From Patagioenas fasciata (taxonomy: Eukaryota > Chordata > Aves > Columbiformes > Columbidae), in contig NC_092520.1 of the NCBI RefSeq assembly GCF_037038585.1, forward strand, positions 62,888,001 through 62,952,000: 64,000 nucleotides of DNA. The letters are read 5' to 3'. This document shows, one piece after another, positions 1-11,300 of the stretch. The translations under genes were made by a program, and so were the position numbers. The notes under the pieces are model-generated. The model ran no database searches, had not been told where the DNA came from, and was given only the letters and a program-made list of their open reading frames with translations. The stretch's first letter is position 1. Each line of letters begins with the position of its first letter.

Positions 1-103
1 ATACCAGGACGTATAGAAGAGAAACTTTTCAATAAACAAGTTAATACATGACAGTGAACTTGTCAGGCATCCAAGTTCCTGCTCCAGTACCTGGGTTATA
101 GTT

Positions 104-1180
104 CACAGAATCACAGAATGTTAGGGAGTGGAAGGGACCTCAAAAGATCATCTAGTCCAATCCCCTTGCCAGAGCAGGAACGCCTAGATGAGGTTACACA
201 GGAATGTGTCCAGGTGGGTTTTCAATGTCTCCAGAGAAGGAGACTCCACAACCTCCCTGGGCAGCCTGTCCCAGTGCTCTGTCATCCTCACCATGAAGAA
301 GTTTCTTCTCATATTTAAATGGAACGTCCTGTGTTCCAGTTTGAAACCCATTGCCCCTTGTCCTATCATCGGTTGTCACTGAGAAGAGCCTGGCTCCATC
401 CTCGCCCTTCACATATTTATACACATTAATGAGGTCACCCCTCAGTCTCCTCTTCTCCAAACTAAAGAGACCCAGCTCCCTCAGCCTTTCCTCATAAGGG
501 AGATGCTCCACTACCTTAATCATCTTTGTGGCTCTGCACTGGACTCTCTCCAGCAGTTCCCTGTCCTTCTTGAACTGAGGGGCCCAGAACTGGACACAAT
601 ATTCCAGGTGTGGTCTCACCAGGGCAGAGTAGAGGGGGAGGAGAACCCCTCTCAACCTACTAACCACCCCCCTTCTAATACACCCCAGGATGCCATTGGC
701 CTTCCTGGCCACAAGGGCACAGTGCTGGCTCATGGTCATCCTGCTGTCCACCAGGACCCCCAGGTCCCTTTCCCCTACACTGCTCTCTAATAGGTCATTC
801 CCCAACTTATACTGGAACCTGGGGTTGTTCCTGCCCAGATGCAAGACTCTACAATTTCCCTTGTTATATTTCATTAAATTTTCCCTGCCCAACTCTCCAG
901 CCTGTCCAGGTCTCTCTGGATGGCAGCACAGCCTTCTGGCATGTCAGCTACTCCTCCCAGCTTGGTGTCATCAGCAAACTTGCTGGTATTACACTCTGTT
1001 CCCTCATCCAAGTCACTGATGAATACATTGAATAGTACTGGTCCCAGTACTGACCCTTGAGGCACTCCACTAGATACAGACCTCCAACTGGACTCTGCCC
1101 CATTGACCCCAACTCTCTGGCTTCTTTCCTTCAGCCAGTTCACAGTCCACCTCACTACCTGATCATCCAGACCACACTTT
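104..1180 (-). mobile_element. CR1 LINE, 5'-truncated, antisense
   Basis: On the minus strand the segment encodes the later part of the CR1 ORF2 reverse transcriptase: [10 protein letters not shown] near 1068-1039 and the catalytic FADDTKL at about 978-958, then the downstream domain ([35 protein letters not shown]). The frame shifts near 880-890 and again near 310, so no working protein is made. The element ends with TTCTGTGATTCTGTGAA, the usual CR1 3' tail. It is the longest repeat copy in the window. Confidence 0.93.
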
Positions 1181-1889
1181 CTCAGTTTAGCAGCAGGTCC
1201 AGTCTGGGTTCCTAAAAGCTCGGGTTGTCTGTCTGGTAGTTCACAGACAGCGTGGCTGTTCTAAGTGATGCTTCTGAAGGTGAAGTGCTTCAAATCTCTC
1301 CTGCTTGGGTTTGGTCGAGGTAAAACCAGCAGGTCTGTTTGATTACAGCTGACATGTAACACAAAACAGTAAAGGAAAATGTTGTCTGTCTTTACCTCTT
1401 CAAAATATTAACAGATTGAAAGATTCATATTTTACTGCTGTAGTTAGGCCAGAAGGTTTTATGAGTTAATAATTATGCTCTTGCTTGAAATACCCAGAAG
1501 TCTAGAGCAGAAATTACAGCTGTTTTGAGCTTTAATGTTTCAGATTTCTCATGCATATAATCACTTTAGTTTCTCTTGGGCGATGCTGTATTTTGATTTA
1601 TTGTCTCAATTAAGTAGGTGCCGTAGGACCAGAGGTGAACATCAGCTGGTATTCCTACCGCCTCTGGTGTGCTTTAGAGTAAAAGAAAATATCACAAGAA
1701 TACTGCTCTAAAACAACGCATCTGAGTTAGAAATAGCAGCTTAGAAATGACTCACACTCATAAATCGGTGGTTTGCTCAGAAACCCCTGGTGAAGAAGGT
1801 GTGGGATGTGAAGAGCTTTTAAATGCTGGGAACGATAAATGGCAATTCCGACGAGTTTTTAATTGCAGCAAATTAAAAGGGCCGGGAAG
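1181..1889. other. Sequence between CR1 and CpG island, nothing recognised
   Basis: The stretch is AT-rich, with no convincing exon, repeat or conserved motif. It is the distal 5' flank of NAXD. Confidence 0.5.
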
Positions 1890-2141
1890 GCAGCCGAAAA
1901 GCGCCGTTATGGCCAGGCCGGACACTCCCGCCTCTACCTCGCCCCTCCCGGGCCCGGCTCTGTCGCACAACCGCACACCTTGCGCGCTCGCCCCCGCTCC
2001 CCGAGACCCAGCGGCGGGGGCGGCGGGAGGCCCGCGGGCGCCAGGCCCGAAGCCGCCGGGGAAGGCCGCAGCGGCCCTGTCCGCCTCCGCGGGCGGCCGG
2101 CAGCCGCCGCCGTTACCTCAGCGCGGCCCGCCCGCGCCGCC

Positions 2142-2146
2142 ATTGG
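2142..2146 (-). promoter_or_regulatory. Inverted CCAAT box in NAXD promoter
   Basis: ATTGG, a reverse-strand CCAAT, sits in the context GCCGCCATTGGCTG about 140 bases before the 2287 start codon, a usual distance for an NF-Y site in a TATA-less promoter. Function is inferred. Confidence 0.45.
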
Positions 2147-2286
2147 CTGCCGCCGGGGGGGTGTGGGGAGGCGGCAGGCGGCGGCGCGCCGCGGGGAGGC
2201 GCGGAGTGGTGCCGGGCCGGCGCGCCCGCGTAGGCCCTGCCCTGCCCGGCCCTGCCCGGCCCGGCGCGGAGCCGGAAGCCGCGCCG

Positions 2287-2353
2287 ATGAGCTGTGTGTG
2301 CCGCTTGCCTGCGCGCTTGGCGGCGGGTGTCGGGAGCCCCGCGCTGCGGCGAG
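2287..2353 (+). CDS. NAXD: NAXD alternative first exon, probable mitochondrial targeting form
   Basis: An ATG at 2287 opens 22 codons plus one base, followed by the donor GTAAGA at 2354. The peptide is short, has five arginines and no acidic residue, which suits a mitochondrial presequence. Its phase-1 end joins in frame to exon 2 at 9547, restoring a valine codon. Mammalian NAXD is known to use alternative first exons giving mitochondrial or secretory N-termini, and this fits that arrangement. The start context is weak (C at -3), so part of the product may start at internal Met44 (341-aa numbering) in exon 2, giving a cytosolic form; that is inference. Confidence 0.72.
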
Positions 2354-5300
2354 GTAAGAGGACAGCGCGGAGCGGCGCGCTGCGGGGCCGGCCCGGCCGC
2401 AGCCCCTTGCCTGCTCCCCCGGCCCGGAAGGATGTGGGGACGGGGCGCTGTCACCGCCGGCGCCTTGTCTGTGCTGGCCTTGGCTGCGGCCCTCTGGCTG
2501 CGGTGTGACGAAGGTATAAACATCTCCGCACCGGAGCTTGGCAGGGGGCGGGGTTTGCCTCTGAGGGGAGGCGGGGTGGGCGCCGAGCGGCGGCTGGCTT
2601 GCCCGCTGCTGAGGGGGCCACGGGAGCCTGTGGGCAGGCGGCCGGCCGGGTGGGTCGGTCGGTGGGTGGGTGTTCGCCACGCGAGGAAAGGCCGCAGGGT
2701 GGGGGCCTCGGTCGGGCTCCGCTACGGGGGCTCGGCCGGGGTGTGAAGGAGGCGGCGGCCCCCGTGACGGGGAGGTGGGCTTGGCGCTCCCGCCGGAGAA
2801 CGGTTTCTGAACAAAACCAAAGCGAAAAGGCCGGAGCGGCGTGGGGGCGGCAGCGGGGCCCGGGGGCGGCCCGACACAATGAGACCCACCCCCGCCTGTA
2901 GCGGGGAGCTGCAGGGCCGCTCACCTGCCTTAGAAAGCGGTGGCCGGGGCGGGGGGGAAGCGTACGCAGACCCGGCCACCGGCACCTTCGCAGGCGCCGT
3001 CTCTACCAGCTACAGCGGGGGCTTTTGTGGCGGCCCCTGCGGCTTCCCCGCGCCGCAGGTAGCGCTCGGTGCCGGTGTGCGCTAATGCGGGCGTGCGGGA
3101 GCCCGGCTGCTCGCCCCGGGGCTGGGTGACACGGCGGCCCTGGGTAGGGGGCAGGGGTGTTGTTGCCCGTGCTGGCGCGGCACGGCGCGGCGGTGTGCCG
3201 GGGTGAGGTAGGGCAGTGAGCGGGGCCGCGGGTTTTCGGCTGCCGTGCGCCGAACTGCAGCGCCCTGTGTGTGCGTGGGACCGCGCTCCACTGCGGCGGG
3301 GAGGGAGGGCGGGAGCAGGGAAGGGGGGAGGTGCGCTGTGATGAGCAGGGCCTCCAAGTCCAGTCAGCGCCGTCGTCTTGCCGCTCCCGGAGGAGCCCGA
3401 GGCGGGGGAGCGGCCGCCGCGGCCGCGCACGAATCATTGCCGGAGCTGGGTAGCGGGGTGGCGGCGTGTCCTGCCCCGGGGGAGGGAGCCGCGGTTCCGC
3501 GCGGGCATCCCCGTTGTTTATTTTTTATTTATCATCCTTTTTCTGAGGAGGTCGAGCCGTTGGGGCGAGGTGTTTTGTTATTTTTTTTTCCTAGTGTTTT
3601 GTTTTTTTTTTTTTTTTGCACTCCCCTCCTTTTTGCAGGTGCTCGCAGAACAAGGCGGCGCCTGGAAAGTTTTGTGTGCGTGCGAGTGGCGGCGGCCCGG
3701 GCTGGGATGCGGGGCCCGGGGCCAGGCTGCCCTCCGCTTCCCGCCGCACCGCGGCTGCCGCGGCCACGGCTGGCGTAGGCGCCCCCTGGGAGAGCCAAGT
3801 GCGGGCATTAAACCCCCCTCCCTCCTCCCCGCGCCCTCCTCCGCCCCCCTCCGTCCCTCCCTCCCTCGCTCTCCCCCTCCCTCTCTCTCCCTCCCCGGTG
3901 CGCGGCCATTGCAGTGACCCCGGCCGGCCAAGGATGATCACGAACACGCGGGGCTTCCTGTGGTCGGACCTGGAGACGCGGGCGCTGCTGGAGATCTGGG
4001 GTGAGGCGGACGTGCAGTCGGCGCTGGACGGCAACTTTCGGAACAGCCATGTGTACCGGGACGTGGCCTGCCGCCTGGCCGAGCTGGGCTTCGAGCGCAC
4101 CCCGGAGCAGTGCCGCATCCGCATCAAGGGCCTCAAGCGCCAATACTACCAGGCCCGGGACGGGCTGAAGAAGAACGGGCACGCCCGCAAGATATGCAAG
4201 TACTACGACGAGATGGACCGGATCCTCAGCTGCCGGGGGGGGCCCGACGGCGCCCCCGAGCCGCTGGCCCCGCCACTCGACGGCGCGCAGCCGGCGGGGC
4301 CGCTGGCCGGGCCGCCCACGCCGGGCACGCCGCACAACAGCCGGGAGGTGGACGCCGAGCTGGACGAGGACGCCGAGCTGGAGTCCCCCCGCGACAACTT
4401 CACCGAGGACTCCGGGGAGTGCTCCTCCTACGCCGACCACCCCATCAAGGTGGAGTGCCCCTCCTTCGCCATCCCCGTGCCGCCGGGCGACGGTGAGTAG
4501 CCTGCGGGTTCCCGGTGCCTCGTGTCCTCCCCTCGCCCCGCGGGCAGCGCGGCGACCCCGGGCTCTCGTAGCCCAGCTGCCGGTGCTTCTTTCGAGCTAG
4601 CGTGCTTCTAGTGGCTTCTGTCTTACCCTGCTCTCTCCCACCTCGTCCTCTGGGCTCCGAAATCCGCCCCTGCCCGCCCCCCCCTCTTGCACCTTGCTCG
4701 TCCCTGAGAGCTTTTACTCTCCGCTACCGCTAACGCCGCCTGGAAGGGCAGCGGGCTGCTCGGAGGTGGGAAATGCTGTAAACCGGGTAGGAGGAGATGC
4801 TGGGGGACGGAGACCATAGTGAGTTTTACCGGTGTCTATCAATGGGAAGCCAAGGGGAAAAAGCACAGAGACAAAGTGTCAGGTAGCGCCATATAAGAAA
4901 ACAGGCGTCCTTGTCGCTGGAGGATTTTCCTGTTCCCTACAGACTGTGCAGTTTTGTTAATCGGTATTAAAATGATGATGATGATAATACCTGAAAAATC
5001 TGCTTATTGTTGCAGATGGGTCAGAGTACTGGGGGAGGTGTTTTACATAATTAATTTCTGGAGGTGTTTCAGGAACACTGCTGCTAACTTTAGTGGGCTT
5101 GCAAACAGAAACAGCACCTTGATAAAGCCTGTCCTTTCCTTGCTCGTTCTTTACACTCAGCTCTGTGTTGTGGAGGTTTGGGCTGGGGGGGGAGGGCGGC
5201 AGTGTTATTTGTTTGTTTTAAATCTAGATTAGTGCCGTGGTTTTAATACAAACATGAACCTGTCTTCAGAAGTTGACATCACTGAGGAATCAGCCAATTG

Positions 5301-8300
5301 GTTGACGTTTAACCAGCCTTCTTTTTACACATAAACCTCATCAAAGAGTTGTTTACACTAATGTTCTTTTGAAATGCAAATCCAGAATGCCAACAGACTG
5401 CAACTCAATTTAGATTAATGTAATTACCTGCAATACACAAATGAGGCTATACTATTTAATAGCCTTCACTTAAACCTTTTAAAAGAACAAAAAGACTTCT
5501 GTTGTTGAAGTTTAGTACTACAACAATTAAAAGATGCCTCTATATGTTTCTCCTGTTACCTTTATACCTTTGTAGAAGCTTGTGCTGTTGCTTTGGTACT
5601 CTGAGATAAAAATACCTGAAAAAATTACAGTTCACGCTGAAAAAGTGTAACAGCTTTGTGATGCATTAGGTGCACACCTCATAGGGAGATTTTTTACAGC
5701 TTTCTTCTTAGAAAATTATTTTTCTTCAGAAAAATAATTGTCTGTCTTCTTCTTTTTAGGCTTTAAAGAAATCAATGCTCCAACTATTACCCCACCTCTC
5801 AATCAGCCCAAAAGATCAAAAAAACGCCACGCAAATTTAACATTGGATAAAATGATGGAAAAATTCCTGCAGCAGAGTGTGGATACAGAAGAAAAATTTT
5901 ACAGATATGAAGAGCAGAGGCTCAAAATTGAGGACAAGCGTCGGGAAGCTGAGCATGCTCGAGAGCTCCAGATGTTACAGATGTTGGGACAGATGTTGGC
6001 AGGAATTTCTTCTACCGTGTCACAAAGGTCACAATCTATACCAGCAAGTCCACCTCAGAGGGCGAACCATCGTTCATATGGGGATAACTTTAATTATAAT
6101 GCTATGACAGCAGCACTTTCTCCACCGATAGGTACTTCCTTATATAGCATAAATAAAAGCTAGCTTTTTTAAACTTCTGTGTGAAAGCACTGGTAGTAAG
6201 TAGCTTTTGAAAATAAAAGCTAATTGGAATTATTTAATATTGTGGTGAAGGTGTTTGTTTGATGTAAAATGAAGTTAAAATGTCATTCGTACCATTGCAC
6301 CTGCTTATTTAATACAGATGCATTACTTACAGGAAATTTTAATGAGCGAAATCACACCTTTTGGACCACATAAACATTGGGGACGACTTTGCACATTCAC
6401 GTCTCTGTAAAGTGGAGTTAGGACAAGTTTTATATGTAAAAAGCAAGTAGCACATTTGCTGAAAGCCATCTGGAAACATTAGGTACCTTGTAGCGGAAAT
6501 TCTGCTGCTGTTGAAGTTAACAGGCCTAACCCTGTATATGAAGTTAAGGCTGTGCGTGTGTTTTTCCAGGGTTGGGAAAAGAGTGGAGTTTTGCCTGCAC
6601 TGAAGTAAGTCAAAATCCAGCTTCTTTAAAATAAATTTATTTAAATCGAAATTGTGAATCTTTTAAATACCATATTGTACTAGGTGTAATAGGAGATGAA
6701 AATATTGGCATGTATTTTTCTTCCACATCAGTTCCTTTATAAATTATTTGGTTGTCTGAATTTATTTTAAAGAAAAAGGCAAAGCAATAACGCTAGAATG
6801 GGTGTTTATTGACAGACTTTTCTTTCTGTACCTTATTTGTGGGCCAGAAGCTGATAATCGGATATTAGCATTCATTAACAGACTTCTCGGGATCTGTGGC
6901 TCCGTGTCATTTATCTTTATCATGGTCTCTTTGTATGTGGAGGTAGAGTGTGTGGGCAGGAGGAAAACAGGGATACTCTGTCAGTGCTGAAACTGGAGTC
7001 AGCTTGGGGCTCGGTGGTTGTAGTCTGTGGCATGGAAACGAAACAAGTCTTGTTCTGGTTTAATTCCAGATTTTGTACTGCTTGGAAGAAAAAAAAACAT
7101 GGTTTGAAAAAAAAAAAACACAAACCAAAACACCAAAACCCACACCAAAAAAACCCACCCAGCCTCAGTGATGAATAGCACTCCAGCATGCCAGATCCTA
7201 AAGGGCATTCTGTGATTCCTGAAAGGATCCTGGAGCCTTTTCAGTTCTGCGTTGCGTTTTCCTGTACAATGCACAGGGGACGGGATGGTCAGGCCCGTTG
7301 AGGGTTTAGGCTGGCTGACTTGGTTCTGTTTCTTCTTGACTGGATAGTTGATCTGTAGCATTCCTTGATGACAGCAGACTTTTGTAGATAAATTAAGGCA
7401 TGCATATGGATTCTGTGTTTTAAATGTTGTTTTTACTTTAAAAGGAAACCTGAAGTGCTTTAGAAAATCCCTTAGGAAATCATTTGAGGTTCTAGGCTCG
7501 GGTGATGATACCTACAAGGCTTTACTATTACTTCTGAAAGGTTTTTCCTGGAAAGAGTTCCGTTATCTTTAGAGACTTGAAACCAGAGTTCAGTTTGTAT
7601 TGCTGGACTTCATCATATAGGTGTATAATGATACTAGACTGCGCAGAAATGCTTTATGTATTTAACTGTAGCCAGAGCAACTTACGATTCCAATCTTTTA
7701 ATTGGTGAAGGTGTAACAAAGCATATATAAAAGTGAAAGTAACGCTTCAGGCAGCACATCTTTTAAGGAATTAAGATTTCAGTTGTTTATGGCTAAATAT
7801 ACCCCAGTGTTTCTGTAGGTGAGTGGGGCTCTAGTAAGAATTGCTTTTTGCATAATTCTCTGTTTTCTCTCCATGTGTTATGCAGTCACTTTATATTTAC
7901 GTACAAACAAAAACCAGCAACTAAGAAACAGAGGACCTTCTTAATAACATAGCAGTTTGAGGGTTACAAGCTGCATGATAAATATATTTCTTGTGTAGCT
8001 GAAAACCAGTGAGTGTATGAAGTGTGATTTAAAGAAAATAATCTGCCCTATTTCCAGAGGAGATGACTGTGTTGTTCTCCTCTGGGTCACTGCAGTGCTA
8101 TTTTGGCCATAATCCAAAGCAGGGTATTTTTTTTCTTTTACTTTTTTTGTTTGTTTTTGTATCTCAGTAGGAATGGGATGCCTGTATTATAGAAGGATTT
8201 TAAAGGCAAAAGGCCAGGAGTATTTATCATTATTGGACACTAAAGTATTTTATTATTGGAGATTAGTGTCTGGTTTAGCTTTAGGTTCTGTGGGAGACAA

Positions 8301-11300
8301 AGATGCTTTCTGCTGATAACGCAGACATGGGGAATTTTTAAAATTTTTTTTGTTTTATTAAATTTGTTTCCCCCATTATGTCCAAAATTTTTTGAACAGT
8401 TTTTCCTTTTTTTTTCTTTTTCCTTCCCTGTTCTCTTTTAGATTTTGAAATTGGGGGGTGAGATTTCTAAGTTTTATACAGCTGAAAATAAAGAGTATTG
8501 TGGGAGTTATTTTTTACTTAATTATGTGTTACTATATAGCAGTTCCTCGAAAGCTGTTTAGAAGATCTGTGAAAAAGAAAGTAAGCATAGCTACGGTCTA
8601 GGAGACTAATACTCATGTTCATATAAGCCACCTTTCTGAACAGAATTGAACAGTTAATAAGGAGTGTTCTTGAAAAATAAGAACTTGGTCTTTTAGTGCA
8701 TTTACTACAATTTATAGTTAACACTTTGTTGATAGGAATACTGATCTTCAAAATTTGTCCCTTGTTAGGTAAATGGTATAATTCTCTTCAGTCGTACTTG
8801 CTGAAATACTTCTTTTTTTCTAAATTTTTATGGTCTTGTAACAGTAATTTGAATATGTAGCCTTCTGAGTGCGAAGTTTTAATATGTACTTTGGCATGTA
8901 GCTTTGCAACAGAGATCTTTAATTGTATTATAGCTAAAAATTATCTTTGTGTGATATTTGTAATGTTTGCATCTGGTGTTTTGGAGTATAGTTTTGCAGA
9001 AAGACTTTCATTATGCTTTGTAACGACTTGCCAAAATAAAAAAGCAGAGAGATAGGCCGTGATTCGGCTGAGAGGTGGGAGTCTTTAAAGGGAAGCAAAA
9101 AATAAGGTAGGGGATACGCTTAAAATGTGGTTTTAGTTGCTCCATGCTTGCTCTGTGTCTGCATGTGTTTATTCCTTACTAAGTCTACCTGTTTCAGTTG
9201 AGCTTAGTTATGGAAGTGATTTCAGGCTGAACTAAGAAGATATTTCTAGTTACAAAATGTTCATGTAACTATTCTGGGCTGTTTCTTTCTGTACCTGAGC
9301 CCTAAATTAGGACTGTGAGCAGTCAGTGGGAATATTCTCTGCATCAGACCCGACATTCAGTTTTAAAAAGATCACCTTCCCTAGTTACTCCCTGTTTTAA
9401 AGGCCTCAAAGTGACGAAGCATTTGTTTTTTGGGAGTATGTCACTTTGTATATCTTTGAGTGATTCTCTTAGTATGAGTGCTTAAAAGAAATGCTCATGG
9501 TAATTTAAGAAAGAACATACTTTAATACTTATTTTCTTCTTTTCAGTTATAGAGAGATCGTTTTCACTGCACAGAACACACTCTCTAAAGGATATGGAGA
9601 ATATTTTTCAACTGGTGCGCAATGTTATCCCTCCTCTAACAGGAAAGAAGCATAAAGGTCAAGACGGACGTATAGGCATTGTTGGAGGATGTCAAGAGTA
9701 AGTTAAACAGAAATTTGATTTTTGTTTCTGAGAGAGTTTGAGAATGTCATAAGTACTTGTAGAAGCCATTCAAACTCACATTTAAAACATGAGTATTTTT
9801 CAGAGGGCTTTACTAGGCCATCATCGTGACCGTGCACGCTTAGGAAAGAAAATGCTTCCCTGCAGTTGTGTTGCAAAATTTTGGTAGTGAATGTGGTTGA
9901 AACTTAGAACACTGTGTTTACCATCTCTGTCTTTTTTGACCACAAAACTCACTCTGATTTCAGCATTATTCTTTTCCCATTGCATGATGAAGTTATAGAA
10001 TAAGTAGAACAGAGTAAGACAGTGGCACATCTGATTTTTTTTTTTTTTTTTTTTTAATATATTTTGGTGTCTTGGGACCTGGGTCTCTTAAATCAGGAAT
10101 AGAATTTTTTCTTACTGCACACTTTTTTTTTGATAAATGATAGTGTCTACTAGATTCTGTCAATACCTGGTGTTATTTTCTGGAGTAACAGAAATAACAT
10201 GTTTCAGGGTAAGAAGAGATACAGTGTAAATCAGTTAAATGCTTTACTGGCCTAGAAATTAAACGGGCTCTGTTCTTTCTTGGCTACATTCAGTAATCTG
10301 CACAATACCTTGAATGGGCCACTCCACCTTTCTGTTTTTCATTTTTCCCTTTTGAAATAGAAGTGGCATCTTTCTCCTGTGAAAGAGATCTGCCATTAAC
10401 AAACATTCTGTAAAGGGCAAAAAGGTGCTGTCTTACAGAGGGGCTGAGTAGTCAGGAGTTAGTTTTCCTGTTGAGCTTAGGTTCTGGCTTCTTCACAGAA
10501 GTAGGCACCTCCGAAGGGTGATTCTGGCCATCTCTCTCTCTCTAGTCATCGTAAAGAGAGTTTAGGGCAACTGGAACTGCAGTTTAGGCACTTCAGTTGA
10601 GCATCTAAAACCAGATGCGGTTGGTCCTGGTCACAGATTCCAGATTTGGCTCACAGGCAGTGCTTGACTCTTTGTTTTGTCTCTGAACTTTAAAGTTGGT
10701 TGTCTGAGAAGAGTTTACTTTTTTATGGTAGGATTTTTATAATTACTATGAAAGAATCAGATGGCTCAGGTGAAATCCTGTGTCTCTGAAATCAAAGCAA
10801 GAGTTAAGATTGGCTTTGATCTGGCAAGATTTTATCTGTCTTTTAGGGCAAACAGAAGAGAAAGCTTTTATTTTTTAAATTTGCTTTTGAATTTGGTATT
10901 TCATTATGGCAGTCTGATTTCCAGATTATCTGCTCTCATGACTGTGTTTCCTAACCTAAATTGTATTTCATTCTAGATACACTGGAGCACCATATTTTGC
11001 TGCAATTACAGCTCTCAAAGTGGTATGTGTTCTTCTTTATCAATCCAAAATGAACGTTTCATCATTTATATTGGCCAAGTGCCATTTTTTAAAAGCATTT
11101 TTTCTGTGCTGCACATTAAATTAGAGTTCTAAAAGGTCTTATATTTAACAGAGAAAACCCTTAGTCCTGGATTTGTGTAAATACTTTGTAATTATGTGTC
11201 ATTTGCTATGTTTTCTGTGAATATTTTCTCTATATAAGGGAATGTTAGATATGTCAAAAAATTGAAAATTTCAGGGAGAGAACAATTTTATCAGAGAGTA

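Larger units (their letters stand above)
1890..4620. promoter_or_regulatory. CpG island covering NAXD and nested-gene promoters
   Basis: The stretch is very GC- and CpG-rich while flanks on both sides are AT-rich. It covers both NAXD first exons and the first exon of the nested Myb/SANT-like gene. An AT-rich gap at about 3515-3620 splits it. No TATA box is evident near the starts, which is usual for housekeeping CpG promoters. Between 2514 and 3640 I see no coding exon, only GC-rich intron 1 sequence. Confidence 0.85.

Noticed and set aside
2294-2431. N-terminal extension of the signal-peptide exon in the same frame
   Set aside because: The apparent start at 2294 is GTG, not ATG. No in-frame ATG precedes 2432 in this open stretch, so 2432 is the supported start.
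1747-2508. Long GC-rich open frames on both strands across the CpG island (1747-2508, 1934-2680, 2930-3430)
   Set aside because: They are stop-poor because of GC composition. They are Pro/Arg/Ala/Gly-rich without domain character, and they overlap each other and the true NAXD first exons in other frames.
3639-3778. Splice from the mitochondrial first exon (2353) into 3639 as a coding junction to the SANT-like exon
   Set aside because: The resulting frame reaches a stop at 3776-3778 and is not the frame of the ATG at 3934. Only a non-coding 5' UTR role remains possible.
3616-3933. Extension of the SANT-like protein upstream to 3616
   Set aside because: The frame is open but low-complexity and Pro-rich through the pyrimidine tract. 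The ATG at 3934 sits directly before the domain with A at -3.
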